Assembly (NCBI GenBank): GCA_000474255.1
Contig: BATO01000001.1
Coordinates: 124,001 to 188,000, forward strand
Source of the DNA: Aquipseudomonas alcaligenes MRY13-0052
GTDB taxonomy: Bacteria > Pseudomonadota > Gammaproteobacteria > Pseudomonadales > Pseudomonadaceae
Length of the DNA: 64,000 nucleotides
Reading direction: 5' to 3'
Below the pieces are notes generated by a model. The model saw nothing but the letters and a program-made list of their open reading frames with translations, searched no databases and was not told the origin of the DNA. The stretch's first letter is position 1, and the number at the start of each line of letters is the position of its first letter. A program made the translations under genes and the position numbers. Shown here in pieces: positions 1-10,591 of this stretch.

Positions 1-839
1 GGGCCGGGGCAGGTGCCTTCGACGCCGCCATGGGAGACCAGCACCGGGCGCTCGGCCATCTCAAGCACGTCATCGATCAGCGCGCGGGAGGCGTGGGCAA
101 GGTCGATGATCATCTTCTTCTCTTCCAGGTGGGCCACCACGCGGCGGCCGAAGCGGGTGAGGCCGCCCTTTTCCATGCCGTGGGCGGAACCGCCGACTTC
201 GTTATCGAAGAAGTGGGTCAGGCCGGTGATGCGGAAGCCGGCGTCATACAGACGGTCGACGTTTTCGATCTTGCCTTCCAACGGGTGCAGGCCCTCGGTG
301 GCGAGGATGGCGGCGACGCGATTGGGGTCTTTCTTCCAGGCGGCGATGAAGGTTTCGAAGTCGGCGCGGGTGCGCACTTGCACCAGCTTGCCGTCGCTGC
401 CCTTGGCGGCTGCGGCGAGTTTTTCGCCCTGGTACAGCGCGCGCTCCAGCAGGCTGGTCCAGGTACGCGGCGGCCAGCGCTGGGCCATGGCGAGCACGGT
501 GATGTTGTCGCTGTCGTCGTCGTTCCTGTCGTAGTTGATGCCGCGCGGGGTCTTGGTGACGGTGGAGAACACCTGCAGGGCGACCTTGCCTTCCAGCAGG
601 CGCGGCAGGTCGCTGTGGCCGAAGTCATGGCGCTCCAGCAGGTCGCGTTGCCAGAGCAGGGCATCGTCGTGGAGGTCGGCGATGAAGAGTTTCTCGTGCA
701 GCTTGTTGGCCGCTTCGCTGGCGACATAGGGCGCTGGGGATTCGACGCTGTTCATCTTCCGGTCGAGGACGCTGGGCAGGCTGAAGAACACCGCCAGGCC
801 GATCACGACCAGTACCAGCAGGATCAGGAGTTTGCGCAT
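1..839 (-). CDS. Membrane dipeptidase, peptidase family M19 (3' end cut by window)
   Basis: Zinc-dependent dipeptidase of the renal dipeptidase family, expected to cleave dipeptides at the periplasmic face. The start ATG lies at 837-839, and about 279 residues are read before the window ends. The N-terminus is a hydrophobic anchor (MRKLLILLVLVVIGLAVFF). The family's metal ligands are visible in order: the HxD pair in ADLHDD, the bridging Glu in ATEGLHPLEG, the His in IDLAH, and the His in LVSHGG near the cut end. The C-terminal quarter is missing only because the window begins there. The next gene, a diguanylate cyclase, is on the same strand 74 bases upstream, and no functional link is evident. 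Family assignment is firm; the substrate is not known. Confidence 0.88.
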   Translation of the reverse strand, partial: MRKLLILLVLVVIGLAVFFSLPSVLDRKMNSVESPAPYVASEAANKLHEKLFIADLHDDALLWQRDLLERHDFGHSDLPRLLEGKVALQVFSTVTKTPRGINYDRNDDDSDNITVLAMAQRWPPRTWTSLLERALYQGEKLAAAAKGSDGKLVQVRTRADFETFIAAWKKDPNRVAAILATEGLHPLEGKIENVDRLYDAGFRITGLTHFFDNEVGGSAHGMEKGGLTRFGRRVVAHLEEKKMIIDLAHASRALIDDVLEMAERPVLVSHGGVEGTCPG

Positions 840-913
840 TGAGGGAGCATCCGGGCTTCGTTGTTGTAGTGGCCGGGAACTCTAGCAAGGCCGCCGGCTC
901 GCTGCAGCAGGGC

Positions 914-1852
914 TCAGCCGTTAAGGCAGTTACGTCCCTGCATCTTGGCCTTATAGAGGGCAGCGTCGGCGCGGGCGATGAGGTCCTGCAGGTCGTCCTT
1001 GGGTTGCATCTGGGTCAGGCCGATGGACACCGTGACCCCCGGCAGTATCCCCACCGGTGAATAGAAGGAGGGCACCTGCTCCAGGCTCTGGCGCAGGCGC
1101 TCGCCGATGTTGCGCGCTTCCTCCACCGCGATTTCCGGCAGCAGGATGACGAATTCCTCACCCCCGAAGCGGGCCATGCTGTCCTTCGGCCGCAACTGGT
1201 TGCGCAGGGTGTGGGCCACCAGGCAGAGGGCGTAGTCGCCGGCCAGGTGACCGTGGCGATCGTTGTAGGCCTTGAAATGATCGACATCGAGCATCAGCAG
1301 GCACATGGGCTGGCCGTTGAAGGCGCAGCGGGTGTTTTCGCGCTCGTAGATATGTTCCAGCCAGCGCCGGTTGTAGAGCCCGGTGAGGGTGTCGACGTTG
1401 GCGTTCTGCTCGGTGTCGAGAATGATCCGGTTGCCCGTGCGCACCCGGTCGCAGAGCAGCTCCAGCAGGTTCTGCATCATCTGTGGCGATTGCTGGAACA
1501 GCTTCGACAGCGCCTCGCGGTGCAAGCGCAGTACGGTGCTCGGCTGGGTGGCGACCACGTAGGCGGAGGGGTGGTCGTTGTCGATGAAGCTGATCTCGCC
1601 CGCGCAGTCGCCGGCTTCCAGGGTGGACATCGGCTGGTTGTCGAGGGAGCCCAGGTACACCTGCAACTGGCCGTCGAGCAGCAGGTAGAGGTACTGGTTG
1701 CGGTTGAAGGGCGAGAGCAGGATCTCGCCCTTTTCCAGGTCGCAGGCGGCGAACTCCTGCAGGACCTGCTGCAGGCTGTTGGCGGCGACGTTCTGGAACA
1801 GTCGCTGGCGTTTGAGCAGCTGCAGATCGGCCTGCCAGTGCGCATTCTTCAT
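914..1852 (-). CDS. Diguanylate cyclase with N-terminal cyclic-nucleotide-binding domain
   Basis: A 312-residue cytoplasmic signalling protein predicted to make cyclic di-GMP from two GTP. Residues about 14-130 form a Crp-like cNMP-binding beta-barrel (for example LEKGEILL, GDCAGEISFID). A helical linker (130-150) leads to a GGDEF domain (about 150-312). Catalytic features are intact: DTLTGLYNRR at 154-163, the GGEEF active-site loop at 230-234, and an RxxD product-inhibition site (R221, D224) exactly five residues before the loop. Activity and feedback inhibition are therefore both expected. There are no membrane segments. Whether the sensor domain still binds a nucleotide is unknown. Its neighbours give no pathway context. 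Confidence 0.9.
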   Translation of the reverse strand: MKNAHWQADLQLLKRQRLFQNVAANSLQQVLQEFAACDLEKGEILLSPFNRNQYLYLLLDGQLQVYLGSLDNQPMSTLEAGDCAGEISFIDNDHPSAYVVATQPSTVLRLHREALSKLFQQSPQMMQNLLELLCDRVRTGNRIILDTEQNANVDTLTGLYNRRWLEHIYERENTRCAFNGQPMCLLMLDVDHFKAYNDRHGHLAGDYALCLVAHTLRNQLRPKDSMARFGGEEFVILLPEIAVEEARNIGERLRQSLEQVPSFYSPVGILPGVTVSIGLTQMQPKDDLQDLIARADAALYKAKMQGRNCLNG

Positions 1853-2153
1853 GGGCTACATCTGACCTGGATAGCAACTAGGGCAACTTGGGGAGGTGGC
1901 ATCGCAAAACACTCCATGTCTTTGCGTTGAAAACCGTTATCGACCTTATGCCCGCCCCCAACGGCTTTCAATGCTTGCCGCAAGGTAGGCCGACCAGTGG
2001 TTTGGAAAACCATAGCGCGTCACATTCCCGGCCAATGTTGTCGGACAATGTGCATTTCTGCGGAGGTGGTCTCGTTCGAGGCGACGGCGAAGGCCCTGGA
2101 ACGGGCCTTGCGGGGCGGGTCAGCTCCCGGCGCGAGGCCGGGAGCTGCGTGCC
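1853..2153. other. Intergenic region, 301 bases, no gene seen
   Basis: Lies between two minus-strand genes, downstream of the acyl-CoA synthetase and upstream of the diguanylate cyclase. I see no convincing ORF. It holds a small hairpin at 1998-2012, an 11-base palindrome at 2038-2048 (TTGTC G GACAA), and the large hairpin at 2122-2146 listed separately. The promoter of the diguanylate cyclase must lie here, but I could not fix it. Confidence 0.5.
2122..2146 (-). terminator. Strong hairpin after the acyl-CoA synthetase gene
   Basis: Perfect 10-bp stem AGCTCCCGGC / GCCGGGAGCT with a five-base loop, starting 7 bases past the stop codon. No U-tract follows on the minus strand, so it may be a transcript-stabilising or Rho-assisted 3' end rather than a classic intrinsic terminator. 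Confidence 0.45.
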
Positions 2154-4061
2154 TCAGGGGTGCGGGTGCAGCTCGTAGCGCACGGCGAAACCGGCCAGGC
2201 GCTGCTCCAGGTCGGCACGGCGGTTTTCGTGCAGGTCGGGCACCCGGATATGGGCCAGTTGACCGTGGCGGTCGTCGGCACGCACTTCGACGCTCAGCCC
2301 CGGTGCCAGGGGCGCCAGGACGTCTTCGAAGACCCGACGGATGGCGTCGTGGCGCAGGGGCGGCTTGAAGGTCTTGCCCACTGCGGTGACCGGCAGTGCG
2401 TCGATGATCCACACGTCCTTGGGCACCGCCGCGCGCTCCGGCACATGGGCGCCGGCGTGGGCCAGCAGTTCGGCCTCGCTGGCCTGCATGCCGGGCTTGA
2501 GCTGGACGTAGGCCACCGGCAGTTCGCCGGCCTTCTCGTCGGGCTTGCCGACCGCAGCGGCCATGGCTACGGCGGGGTGGCCGTGCAGGGCTTCCTCGAT
2601 CATCTGTGGGTCGATGTTGTGGCCGCCACGGATGATCAGGTCCTTGCTGCGCCCGGTGAGCCAGATGTAGCCGTCGGCGTCGATGCGGCCCAGGTCGCCG
2701 GTGTTGAACCAGTCGCCGTCCACCCAGATGCCGGCGTTCTTGCTGGCCTGCAGGTAGCCCTTGAACACGGTGATGCCGCGCAGGCAGACGTTGCCGATCT
2801 CGTTGGCTCGGGCATCGCGGAGGAAGCCGCCTTGCTCGTCCAGCACCTTGATCGCCACGTCGCAGTAGGGCATGCGCAGGCCGATGGAGCCCGGCCGGCG
2901 CTCGCCCGCGCTGGGGTTGCCGCAGCTGCCGCAGGTGCCTTCGGTGAGGCCATAGCCCTCGATCAGGGTGAGGCCGGTCTTGGCCTCGAACTGGCGGATC
3001 AGCTCCACCGGCATCGGCGCCGCACCGCACAGGGCGTAGCGCAGGCTGGAGAGGTCGTAGCCCTCGCTGGGCACCTGCAGCAGGCCGGCATAGATAGTGG
3101 GCACGCCGCTGAAGAAGCTCACCTTGTAGCGCTCGATGATCGTCCAGAAGTTCTGGATCAGCGCGGTGTTGCGGTAGCCCTGGGGTGTGGCCAGCAGCAC
3201 CTGGGCGCCGGCGAAGAACGGGGCGAGGCCGGTGACCATCACGCCGTTGACGTGGAACAGCGGCAGGCCGCAGAGGGTCACGTCACGGGGGCCGAGGTTG
3301 ATGGTGTAGGCGAGGATCATCGCCATCGCCACTTCGTTGCGGTGCGTGTGCGGCGCCAGCTTGGGCGTACCGGTGGTGCCGCCGGTGTGGAAGTAGGAGG
3401 CGATGTCGTCGGGGGCGATCACCCGGCCGCTCTCCAGATGGTCGGCGGGGCAGCCGGCGATCAGTTCGTCGAAGTCCAGCACGCCTTCCGGCAGGGCGCC
3501 GCGCTGGGCCTTGAGGCCACTGCGCTGGGGCTCGGGCAGGTAGTTGGCGAGGTCGACCGTGACGATGGCCTTGAGGCCCGGCAGCTCATCGCGCAGGGAC
3601 GCGACCTTGTCCCACAGGTCGGTGCCGGGGAAGGGCGCCAGGGTCACCAGCACTTCGGAATCCGACGCGCGCACCAGTTCGGCGATGTGCTCGGGATCGA
3701 GCAGCGGGTTGATGGCGTTGACGATGCCCGCCGCTTCGCCGCCCCACAGGGTGAAGTGGGTGTGCGGCAGGTTGGGCAGCAGGAAGGACACCGCTTTGCC
3801 CGGGCGCAGGCCCAGGCGGTGGAAGGCGTTGGCGGTGCGGGTGACCTGGGCCAGCAGCTCGGCGTAGCTCAGCTGCCAGGGGGCCTCGTCGGCGCTGCCT
3901 TGCATGAGGAAGGTCATGGCGATGGCGTCCGGCGTGCGCTGGGCGCTCTGGCGGATCAGCGCGTAGGTGCTGTCCGGCATGCCGCGTTGCTGCAGCGAGA
4001 CCTGTTCGATCAGCTCGATATCGCGCAGGGAGGTAATGGGCGGTACGGGAGTCTGGGTCAT
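2154..4061 (-). CDS. AMP-dependent acyl-CoA synthetase / ligase
   Basis: A 635-residue adenylate-forming enzyme expected to activate a carboxylic acid with ATP and load it onto CoA. The adenylation signature TGGTTGTPK lies at about residues 226-234. Later conserved pieces are GYGLTEGTC, the hinge-region stretch WFNTGDLGRIDADGYIWLTG, and GRSKDLIIRGGHNI. The catalytic Lys region near the C-terminus is represented by VGKTFKPPLR. The ATG at 4059-4061 is preferred; an in-frame TTG lies two codons upstream. The carboxylesterase gene lies 27 bases upstream on the same strand, so the two form an operon. The chain length or aromatic nature of the substrate cannot be read from the sequence. Confidence 0.88.
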   Translation of the reverse strand: MTQTPVPPITSLRDIELIEQVSLQQRGMPDSTYALIRQSAQRTPDAIAMTFLMQGSADEAPWQLSYAELLAQVTRTANAFHRLGLRPGKAVSFLLPNLPHTHFTLWGGEAAGIVNAINPLLDPEHIAELVRASDSEVLVTLAPFPGTDLWDKVASLRDELPGLKAIVTVDLANYLPEPQRSGLKAQRGALPEGVLDFDELIAGCPADHLESGRVIAPDDIASYFHTGGTTGTPKLAPHTHRNEVAMAMILAYTINLGPRDVTLCGLPLFHVNGVMVTGLAPFFAGAQVLLATPQGYRNTALIQNFWTIIERYKVSFFSGVPTIYAGLLQVPSEGYDLSSLRYALCGAAPMPVELIRQFEAKTGLTLIEGYGLTEGTCGSCGNPSAGERRPGSIGLRMPYCDVAIKVLDEQGGFLRDARANEIGNVCLRGITVFKGYLQASKNAGIWVDGDWFNTGDLGRIDADGYIWLTGRSKDLIIRGGHNIDPQMIEEALHGHPAVAMAAAVGKPDEKAGELPVAYVQLKPGMQASEAELLAHAGAHVPERAAVPKDVWIIDALPVTAVGKTFKPPLRHDAIRRVFEDVLAPLAPGLSVEVRADDRHGQLAHIRVPDLHENRRADLEQRLAGFAVRYELHPHP

Positions 4062-4088
4062 GGCCAATTCTTGTTGTGGGTGGGCGGA

Positions 4089-5221
<1,133 letters not shown>

Positions 5222-6250
5222 ATGAAGATGGTGAAATCCACCCTGGCTGTGCTGACTGCGGCAGCTGTTCTCGGTGTCAGCGGCTTCGCTCAGGCGGGCG
5301 CCACCCTGGATGCGGTCAAGAAGAAAGGCTACGTGCAGTGCGGCATCAGTGACGGCCTCCCGGGCTTTTCCTACGCCGACTCCAAGGGCGAATACAAAGG
5401 TATCGACGTCGACATCTGCCGCGCTGTAGCAGCGGCCGTGTTCGGTGATGCGAGCAAGGTCAAGTTCAGCCCGCTCACCGCCAAGGAGCGCTTCACCGCG
5501 CTGCAGTCCGGCGAAGTGGACATCCTCTCCCGCAACACCACCTGGACCAGCTCCCGCGACGCGGCGATGGGCCTGAACTTCACCGGCGTGACCTACTACG
5601 ACGGCCAGGGCTTCCTGGTGAACAAGAAACTCGGCGTTTCCAGCGCCAAGGAACTCGATGGCGCCACCGTCTGCATCCAGGCCGGTACCACCACCGAGCT
5701 GAACCTGGCCGACTACTTCCGCGCCAACGGCCTGAAGTACACCCCCATCACCTATGACACCTCCGACGAGAGCGCCAAGTCGCTGGAATCCGGCCGTTGC
5801 GACGTGCTGACCTCCGACCAGTCGCAGCTGTACGCCCAGCGCATCAAGCTGGCCGCGCCGGACGAGTACGTGGTGCTGCCGGAAGTCATCTCCAAGGAAC
5901 CCCTCGGCCCAGCCGTTCGCCAGGGTGACGAGGAGTGGTTCGACATCGTGCGCTGGAGCCTGTTCGCCCAGCTGAACGCTGAAGAGCTCGGCATCGACTC
6001 GAAGAATGTCGTGGAAACCGCCAAGTCCACCAAGAACCCGGACGTGGCCCGCCTGCTGGGCGCTGAAGGCGACTTCGGCAAGGATCTGAAGCTGCCGAAA
6101 GACTGGGCGGTGCAGATCATCAAGCAAGTCGGCAACTACGCCGAAATCTTCGATCGCAACGTCGGTGCCGGCAGCGAGCTGAAGATCGAGCGCGGTCTCA
6201 ACGCCCTGTGGAACAAGGGTGGTCTGCAGTACGCACCGCCGGTGCGCTGA
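5222..6250 (+). CDS. aapJ: Amino-acid ABC transporter, periplasmic binding protein
   Basis: Periplasmic solute receptor (342 residues) that delivers a polar amino acid to the AapQM permease. The start at 5222 is chosen because it follows a CTGGAGG ribosome site and opens a proper signal peptide (MKMVKSTLAV, hydrophobic core, predicted cut after AQA near residue 22). The longer in-frame extension upstream is not protein-like. The mature part begins with the typical TLDAVKKKGYVQCGISDGLP and contains the ligand-pocket stretch GIDVDICRAVAAA. The gene leads a four-gene operon. Family members in alpha- and gammaproteobacteria take up glutamate, aspartate or general L-amino acids; specificity here is not established. 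Confidence 0.92.
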   Translation: MKMVKSTLAVLTAAAVLGVSGFAQAGATLDAVKKKGYVQCGISDGLPGFSYADSKGEYKGIDVDICRAVAAAVFGDASKVKFSPLTAKERFTALQSGEVDILSRNTTWTSSRDAAMGLNFTGVTYYDGQGFLVNKKLGVSSAKELDGATVCIQAGTTTELNLADYFRANGLKYTPITYDTSDESAKSLESGRCDVLTSDQSQLYAQRIKLAAPDEYVVLPEVISKEPLGPAVRQGDEEWFDIVRWSLFAQLNAEELGIDSKNVVETAKSTKNPDVARLLGAEGDFGKDLKLPKDWAVQIIKQVGNYAEIFDRNVGAGSELKIERGLNALWNKGGLQYAPPVR

Positions 6251-6313
6251 CCCACCACGCTGCCGCCCGCGGATGCGGGCGGTAGCGTCCAGTTCCAACC
6301 GACGAGGGCTGTC

Positions 6314-7498
6314 ATGCAGAAAACTTCCCAAGCCCCGCGTGTCCGTGGATCGGTCCTGACCGACCCGCAGACGCGCGCGTGGCTATTCCAGATCATCGCC
6401 GTAGTCGCCGTCGTGGCGTTCGGCTGGTTCCTCTTCCACAACACCCAGGTCAACCTGGAAAAGCGCGGGATCATCTCCGGCTTCGGCTTCCTCGACCAGA
6501 GCGCCGGCTTCGGCATCTCCCAGCACCTGATCGACTACAAGGAGAGCGACACCTACGGGCGCGTCTTCTTCATCGGCCTGCTCAACACCCTGCTGGTGAC
6601 CGTGGTCGGCATCATCCTGGCGACCGTTCTCGGCTTCATTCTCGGTGTCGCGCGGCTTTCGCCCAACTGGCTGATTCGCAAGCTGGCGACCGTCTACATC
6701 GAGACCTTCCGCAACATCCCGCCGCTGCTGCAGATCTTCTTCTGGTACTTCGCCGTGATGCTGCCCATGCCGGGCCCGCGGCAGAGCATGAGCTTCGGTG
6801 ACACCTTCTTCATCAACAACCGTGGCCTGTACATGCCGTCGCCCACCATGGCCGACGGCTTCTGGCCCTTCCTGATCGCCGTCGTGGTGGCGCTGGTCGC
6901 CAGTGTGCTGGTGTGGCGTTGGGCCCGGGCGCGGCGCCATGCCACCGGCCAGCGCTTCCCGGTACTGCTGAGCACCATCGCCCTGCTGGTGGTGCTGCCC
7001 GGCCTCGCCGCCCTGGTGATGGGCAGCCCCTTCCACTGGGAAGTGCCGCAACTGACCGGCTTCAACTTCCGCGGTGGCTGGGTGGTGATCCCGGAACTGA
7101 TCGCGTTGATGCTGGCGCTGTCGATCTACACCGCCGCCTTCATCGGCGAGACGGTGCGGGCCGGCATCCAGTCGGTCAGCCACGGCCAGACCGAAGCGGC
7201 GCACTCCCTGGGCATCCGCCCCGGGCAGACGCTGCGCCTGGTCATCGTGCCCCAGGCCCTGCGGGTGATCATTCCGCCGCTCACCAGCCAGTACCTGAAC
7301 CTGGCGAAGAACTCGTCCCTGGCGGCCGGCATCGGCTACCCGGACATGGTCTCGCTGTTCGCCGGTACCACGCTCAACCAGACCGGCCAGGCCATCGAGG
7401 TCATGGCCATCACCATGAGCGTCTACCTGGCCATCAGCATCAGCATTTCCCTGCTGATGAACTGGTACAACAAGCGCATCGCGCTGATCGAGCGGTGA
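6314..7498 (+). CDS. aapQ: Amino-acid ABC transporter permease, first subunit
   Basis: Inner-membrane permease of 394 residues with an N-terminal transmembrane segment (about 24-41) and the conserved polar-amino-acid permease core. The opening pattern of the core is YIETFRNIPPLLQIFFW, the extra hydrophobic pair sits mid-protein (about 177-245), and the EAA coupling loop reads GQTEAAHSLGIRPGQTLR. The length, much longer than HisQ-type permeases, is usual for AapQ. It starts 63 bases after aapJ and is followed after 10 bases by aapM, so the genes are co-transcribed. Confidence 0.92.
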   Translation: MQKTSQAPRVRGSVLTDPQTRAWLFQIIAVVAVVAFGWFLFHNTQVNLEKRGIISGFGFLDQSAGFGISQHLIDYKESDTYGRVFFIGLLNTLLVTVVGIILATVLGFILGVARLSPNWLIRKLATVYIETFRNIPPLLQIFFWYFAVMLPMPGPRQSMSFGDTFFINNRGLYMPSPTMADGFWPFLIAVVVALVASVLVWRWARARRHATGQRFPVLLSTIALLVVLPGLAALVMGSPFHWEVPQLTGFNFRGGWVVIPELIALMLALSIYTAAFIGETVRAGIQSVSHGQTEAAHSLGIRPGQTLRLVIVPQALRVIIPPLTSQYLNLAKNSSLAAGIGYPDMVSLFAGTTLNQTGQAIEVMAITMSVYLAISISISLLMNWYNKRIALIER

Positions 7499-7508
7499 GG
7501 GCACTGAC

Positions 7509-8603
7509 ATGACATCGCATACCTTCAAGCCCGACCAGCCACCACCCAGCACAGTGGTGGGCCCGGTCGCCTGGCTGCGTCATAACCTGTTCGCCAGCCC
7601 GTTGCACGTGGTGCTCACCGCACTGTCGCTGTACCTGCTGTGGCTGATCATCCCGCCCATCCTCAACTGGGCCTTCATCCACGCCACCTGGAGCGGCAGC
7701 ACCCGCGCCGACTGCACCGGTGAAGGCGCCTGCTGGGTGTTCATCCAGCAACGCTTCGGCCAGTTCATGTATGGCTTCTACCCCAGCGAGCTGCGCTGGC
7801 GGGTGGATGTCACCGTGTGGCTGGCGATCATCGGCGTGGCGCCGCTGTTCATCAAACGCACCCCGCACAAGGCCTTCTACGGCATCGGCTTCCTGGTGAT
7901 CTACCCGCTGGTGGCCTTCTGGCTGCTGCACGGCGGCCTGGGTCTGCAGGAGGTGTCGACCAGCCGCTGGGGCGGCCTGATGCTGACCCTGGTGATCGCC
8001 TATGTCGGCATCGTCGGCGCGCTGCCCCTGGGCATCCTGCTGGCGCTGGGACGGCGCTCGAAACTGCCGGCGATCAAGGTCATCTGCGTGACCTTCATCG
8101 AGTTCTGGCGTGGCGTACCGCTGATCACCGTGCTGTTCATGTCTTCGGTGATGCTGCCGCTGTTCCTGCCCGAAGGCATGAACCTCGACAAGCTGCTGCG
8201 GGCGCTGGTGATGGTGATCTTCTTCGAGGCGGCCTATATCGCCGAAGTGGTCCGTGGCGGCCTGCAGGCCATCCCCAAGGGCCAGTACGAAGCCGCCGCC
8301 GGCCTCGGCCTGGGCTACTGGCGCAGCACCGCGCTGGTGATCCTGCCCCAGGCCCTGAAGATGGTCATCCCCGGCATCGTCAACACCTTCATCGCCCTGT
8401 TCAAGGACACCAGCCTGGTGATCATCATCGGCCTGTTCGACCTGCTCAACAGCATCAAGCAGGCGACCACCGACCCGAAATGGCTGGGCATGTCCACCGA
8501 AGGCTACGTATTCGCCGCCCTGGTCTACTGGATCTTCTGCTTCAGCATGTCGCGCTATTCCATGCGCCTCGAACAGAAGCTGAACACCGGGCACAAGCGT
8601 TAG
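7509..8603 (+). CDS. aapM: Amino-acid ABC transporter permease, second subunit
   Basis: Partner inner-membrane permease of 364 residues. Membrane spans alternate through the protein. The conserved core has [16 protein letters not shown] and the EAA loop [17 protein letters not shown], which docks with the ATPase. It forms a heterodimer with AapQ. Spacing is tight: 10 bases after aapQ and 13 before aapP. The N-terminal 45 residues are proline-rich and precede the first span, as in other AapM proteins. Confidence 0.92.
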   Translation: MTSHTFKPDQPPPSTVVGPVAWLRHNLFASPLHVVLTALSLYLLWLIIPPILNWAFIHATWSGSTRADCTGEGACWVFIQQRFGQFMYGFYPSELRWRVDVTVWLAIIGVAPLFIKRTPHKAFYGIGFLVIYPLVAFWLLHGGLGLQEVSTSRWGGLMLTLVIAYVGIVGALPLGILLALGRRSKLPAIKVICVTFIEFWRGVPLITVLFMSSVMLPLFLPEGMNLDKLLRALVMVIFFEAAYIAEVVRGGLQAIPKGQYEAAAGLGLGYWRSTALVILPQALKMVIPGIVNTFIALFKDTSLVIIIGLFDLLNSIKQATTDPKWLGMSTEGYVFAALVYWIFCFSMSRYSMRLEQKLNTGHKR

Positions 8604-8616
8604 GAGAGAGATTCGA

Positions 8617-9378
8617 ATGAGTGAAGCCATCCAGAAAGACGCCGCTGCGCCGATCATCCAGCTGCAGGGCGTGAACAAGTGGTACGGGCAGTTCCACGTG
8701 CTCAAGGACATCAACCTGAACGTCAGGCAGGGCGAGCGCATCGTGCTTTGCGGCCCGTCCGGTTCCGGCAAGTCGACCACCATCCGCTGCATCAACCGCC
8801 TGGAGGAACACCAGCAGGGGCGGATCATCGTCGACGGCACCGAGCTGACCAACGACCTCAAGCAGATCGAGGCGATCCGCCGCGAGGTGGGCATGGTGTT
8901 CCAGCACTTCAACCTGTTCCCACACCTCACCGTGCTGCAGAACTGCACCCTGGCACCCATGTGGGTGCGCAAGCTGCCCAAGCGCAAGGCCGAGGAAATC
9001 GCCATGCACTACCTGGAGCGCGTGCGCATCCCCGAGCAGGCCAACAAGTTCCCCGGCCAGCTCTCCGGTGGCCAGCAGCAGCGCGTGGCCATCGCCCGTG
9101 CCCTGTGCATGAAACCGAAGATCATGCTGTTCGACGAACCCACCTCCGCCCTCGACCCCGAGATGGTGAAGGAAGTGCTCGACACCATGGTCGGCCTGGC
9201 CCAGGACGGCATGACCATGCTCTGCGTGACCCACGAGATGGGCTTCGCCCGTACCGTGGCGGACCGGGTGATCTTCATGGACAAGGGCGAGATCGTCGAA
9301 CAGAACGAACCCAACGCCTTCTTCGACAACCCGCAGAACGAGCGCACCAAGCTGTTCCTCGGGCAGATCCTGCACTGA
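8617..9378 (+). CDS. aapP: Amino-acid ABC transporter ATPase
   Basis: Cytoplasmic ATPase (253 residues) that powers the AapQM permease. All nucleotide-binding motifs are intact: Walker [10 protein letters not shown] at 46-54, Q-loop FQHFNLFPH, signature LSGGQQQR at 149-156, Walker B IMLFDEP at 169-175, and the H-loop in CVTHEM. The ribosome site TAGGAGAGAG lies just upstream of the ATG. It is the last gene of the operon; a strong terminator follows within 20 bases of the stop. Confidence 0.95.
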   Translation: MSEAIQKDAAAPIIQLQGVNKWYGQFHVLKDINLNVRQGERIVLCGPSGSGKSTTIRCINRLEEHQQGRIIVDGTELTNDLKQIEAIRREVGMVFQHFNLFPHLTVLQNCTLAPMWVRKLPKRKAEEIAMHYLERVRIPEQANKFPGQLSGGQQQRVAIARALCMKPKIMLFDEPTSALDPEMVKEVLDTMVGLAQDGMTMLCVTHEMGFARTVADRVIFMDKGEIVEQNEPNAFFDNPQNERTKLFLGQILH

Positions 9379-9395
9379 TCGCCAGCGTGATACGG

Positions 9396-9420
9396 AAAGG
9401 GGCCTTCGGGCCCCTTTTTC
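9396..9420 (+). terminator. Intrinsic terminator of the aapJQMP operon
   Basis: Stem AAAGGGGCC / GGCCCCTTT with a TTCG tetraloop followed by a T run. It sits directly after the aapP stop. Confidence 0.92.
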
Positions 9421-9560
9421 ATTTCCGACGGGGGGATTTCAAGGGCGATGTAAGCAATAGGTGTCGTTGGAAAATTCGAGCTCAGCTGATTCTCGAGCTT
9501 TGCTGGGCCTTCTGGTTTCGCCCCCCCGGGCGAGTCACTTTTCGCAGTGGAGGCTGCAGC

Positions 9561-9590
9561 CCGTAGCCCGGACTTCAGTCCGGGAATGCC
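9561..9590. repeat. REP-type palindrome
   Basis: CCGTAGCCCGGACTTCAGTC leads into a palindrome CCCGGACT-TC-AGTCCGGG at 9567-9584. The same GTAGCCCGGA(C/T)TTCA head occurs at 32261, so this is a dispersed family. It lies in the gap between two convergent genes. Confidence 0.6.
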
Positions 9591-9640
9591 GGCCACTCCG
9601 CTTCCGCGCTGAAGCACGGACTACAAGGGCATAACGCGGA

Positions 9641-10591
9641 TCACGCCTGTTCCCGCAGGCGCCGGCGGAAGGCTCCGGGTGTTTCGCCGCAGAGCTGCTT
9701 GAACAGCTTGGCGAAGGTGGCGCGGTCGCTGTAGCCCACCTGCTGCGCCACCTGCTCCAGGGAGCGGGAGGGGTTGCGCAGGGCGGATTGGGCGGCGGCG
9801 ATGCGCAAGCGTTGCACGTAGTCGTTCGGGGTCAGGCCGGTGGCGGTGCGGAAGCGCCGCAGCAGGGTGCGGGTCGAACAGTGGGCGCGTTCGGCCAGGC
9901 CCTTGAGATCGATGGGCTCGGCGTGGTGGCGCTGCATCCAGGCCAGCAGCGGGCCGAGCTGGGCGTCTCCCGGCACGTCCGGCAGCAGCGGGGTGAAGCG
10001 TGACTGGCGGCCGCGCTCACGGTCGAACACCAGGGCACCGGCCACCCGCTGCGCCAGCCAGTCGCCGCCGTGCCAGGCGATCAGGTGCAGGCACAGGTCG
10101 AGCCCGGCCTGGGCGCCACCGGAGCAGAACAGGTTGCCGTCCTCGGTGAGCAGCTCATCGGGTTGCAGGCGCACCTGGGGGAAGCGCTGGCGGAAGGCAC
10201 CGGCCAGCGCCCAGTGGGTGGTGGCGCGGCGGCCGTCGAGCAGGCCGGCGGCGCCGAGGAGGAAGGCGCTGCTGCACAGGCTGGCCACCTGCTGGGTGGC
10301 CGGGCGCCGTGCCAGCCAGTGCAAGAGGTCGGGATTGCCCTTGATGCTGCGCTCCACCGCGCTGCCGGTGGCCGGCAGCATCACCAGTTGTGCCTCGGCG
10401 GCCAGGGCCAGGTCGCCGTCGACGCGGATGCTGGCCATGCCCAGGTCCACCGGCTGGCCGTCGCGGCTGACCCGCAGCACCTCGAACAGCGCCTCGCCCG
10501 CCAGGGTGTTGGCCAGGCGGAAGGCGTCGTCGGCCATGGCCAGGCTGGAGCAGACCGTTTGCGGGCAGACCAGCAGGGCGATGCGGATCAT
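9641..10591 (-). CDS. GlxA-family AraC transcriptional regulator with DJ-1/PfpI-like domain
   Basis: A 316-residue regulator. Residues 1 to about 190 resemble the DJ-1/PfpI-like amidotransferase fold typical of GlxA/FtrA regulators, including a nucleophile-elbow-like SLCSSAFLLGAAGLLDGR and the downstream stretch ATTHW. The C-terminal 100 residues carry two AraC helix-turn-helix motifs (DLKGLAERAHCSTRTLLRRF and LEQVAQQVGYSDRATFAKLF). The ATG at 10589-10591 is preferred because upstream in-frame codons are hydrophobic filler that runs into the divergent gene. It is transcribed away from an NTF2-like gene with a 118-base gap, so it may control that gene. Confidence 0.88.
   Translation of the reverse strand: MIRIALLVCPQTVCSSLAMADDAFRLANTLAGEALFEVLRVSRDGQPVDLGMASIRVDGDLALAAEAQLVMLPATGSAVERSIKGNPDLLHWLARRPATQQVASLCSSAFLLGAAGLLDGRRATTHWALAGAFRQRFPQVRLQPDELLTEDGNLFCSGGAQAGLDLCLHLIAWHGGDWLAQRVAGALVFDRERGRQSRFTPLLPDVPGDAQLGPLLAWMQRHHAEPIDLKGLAERAHCSTRTLLRRFRTATGLTPNDYVQRLRIAAAQSALRNPSRSLEQVAQQVGYSDRATFAKLFKQLCGETPGAFRRRLREQA

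Noticed and set aside
2038-2048. TTGTC-G-GACAA palindrome as a regulator site
   Set aside because: Too short and too far from either start to call an operator.
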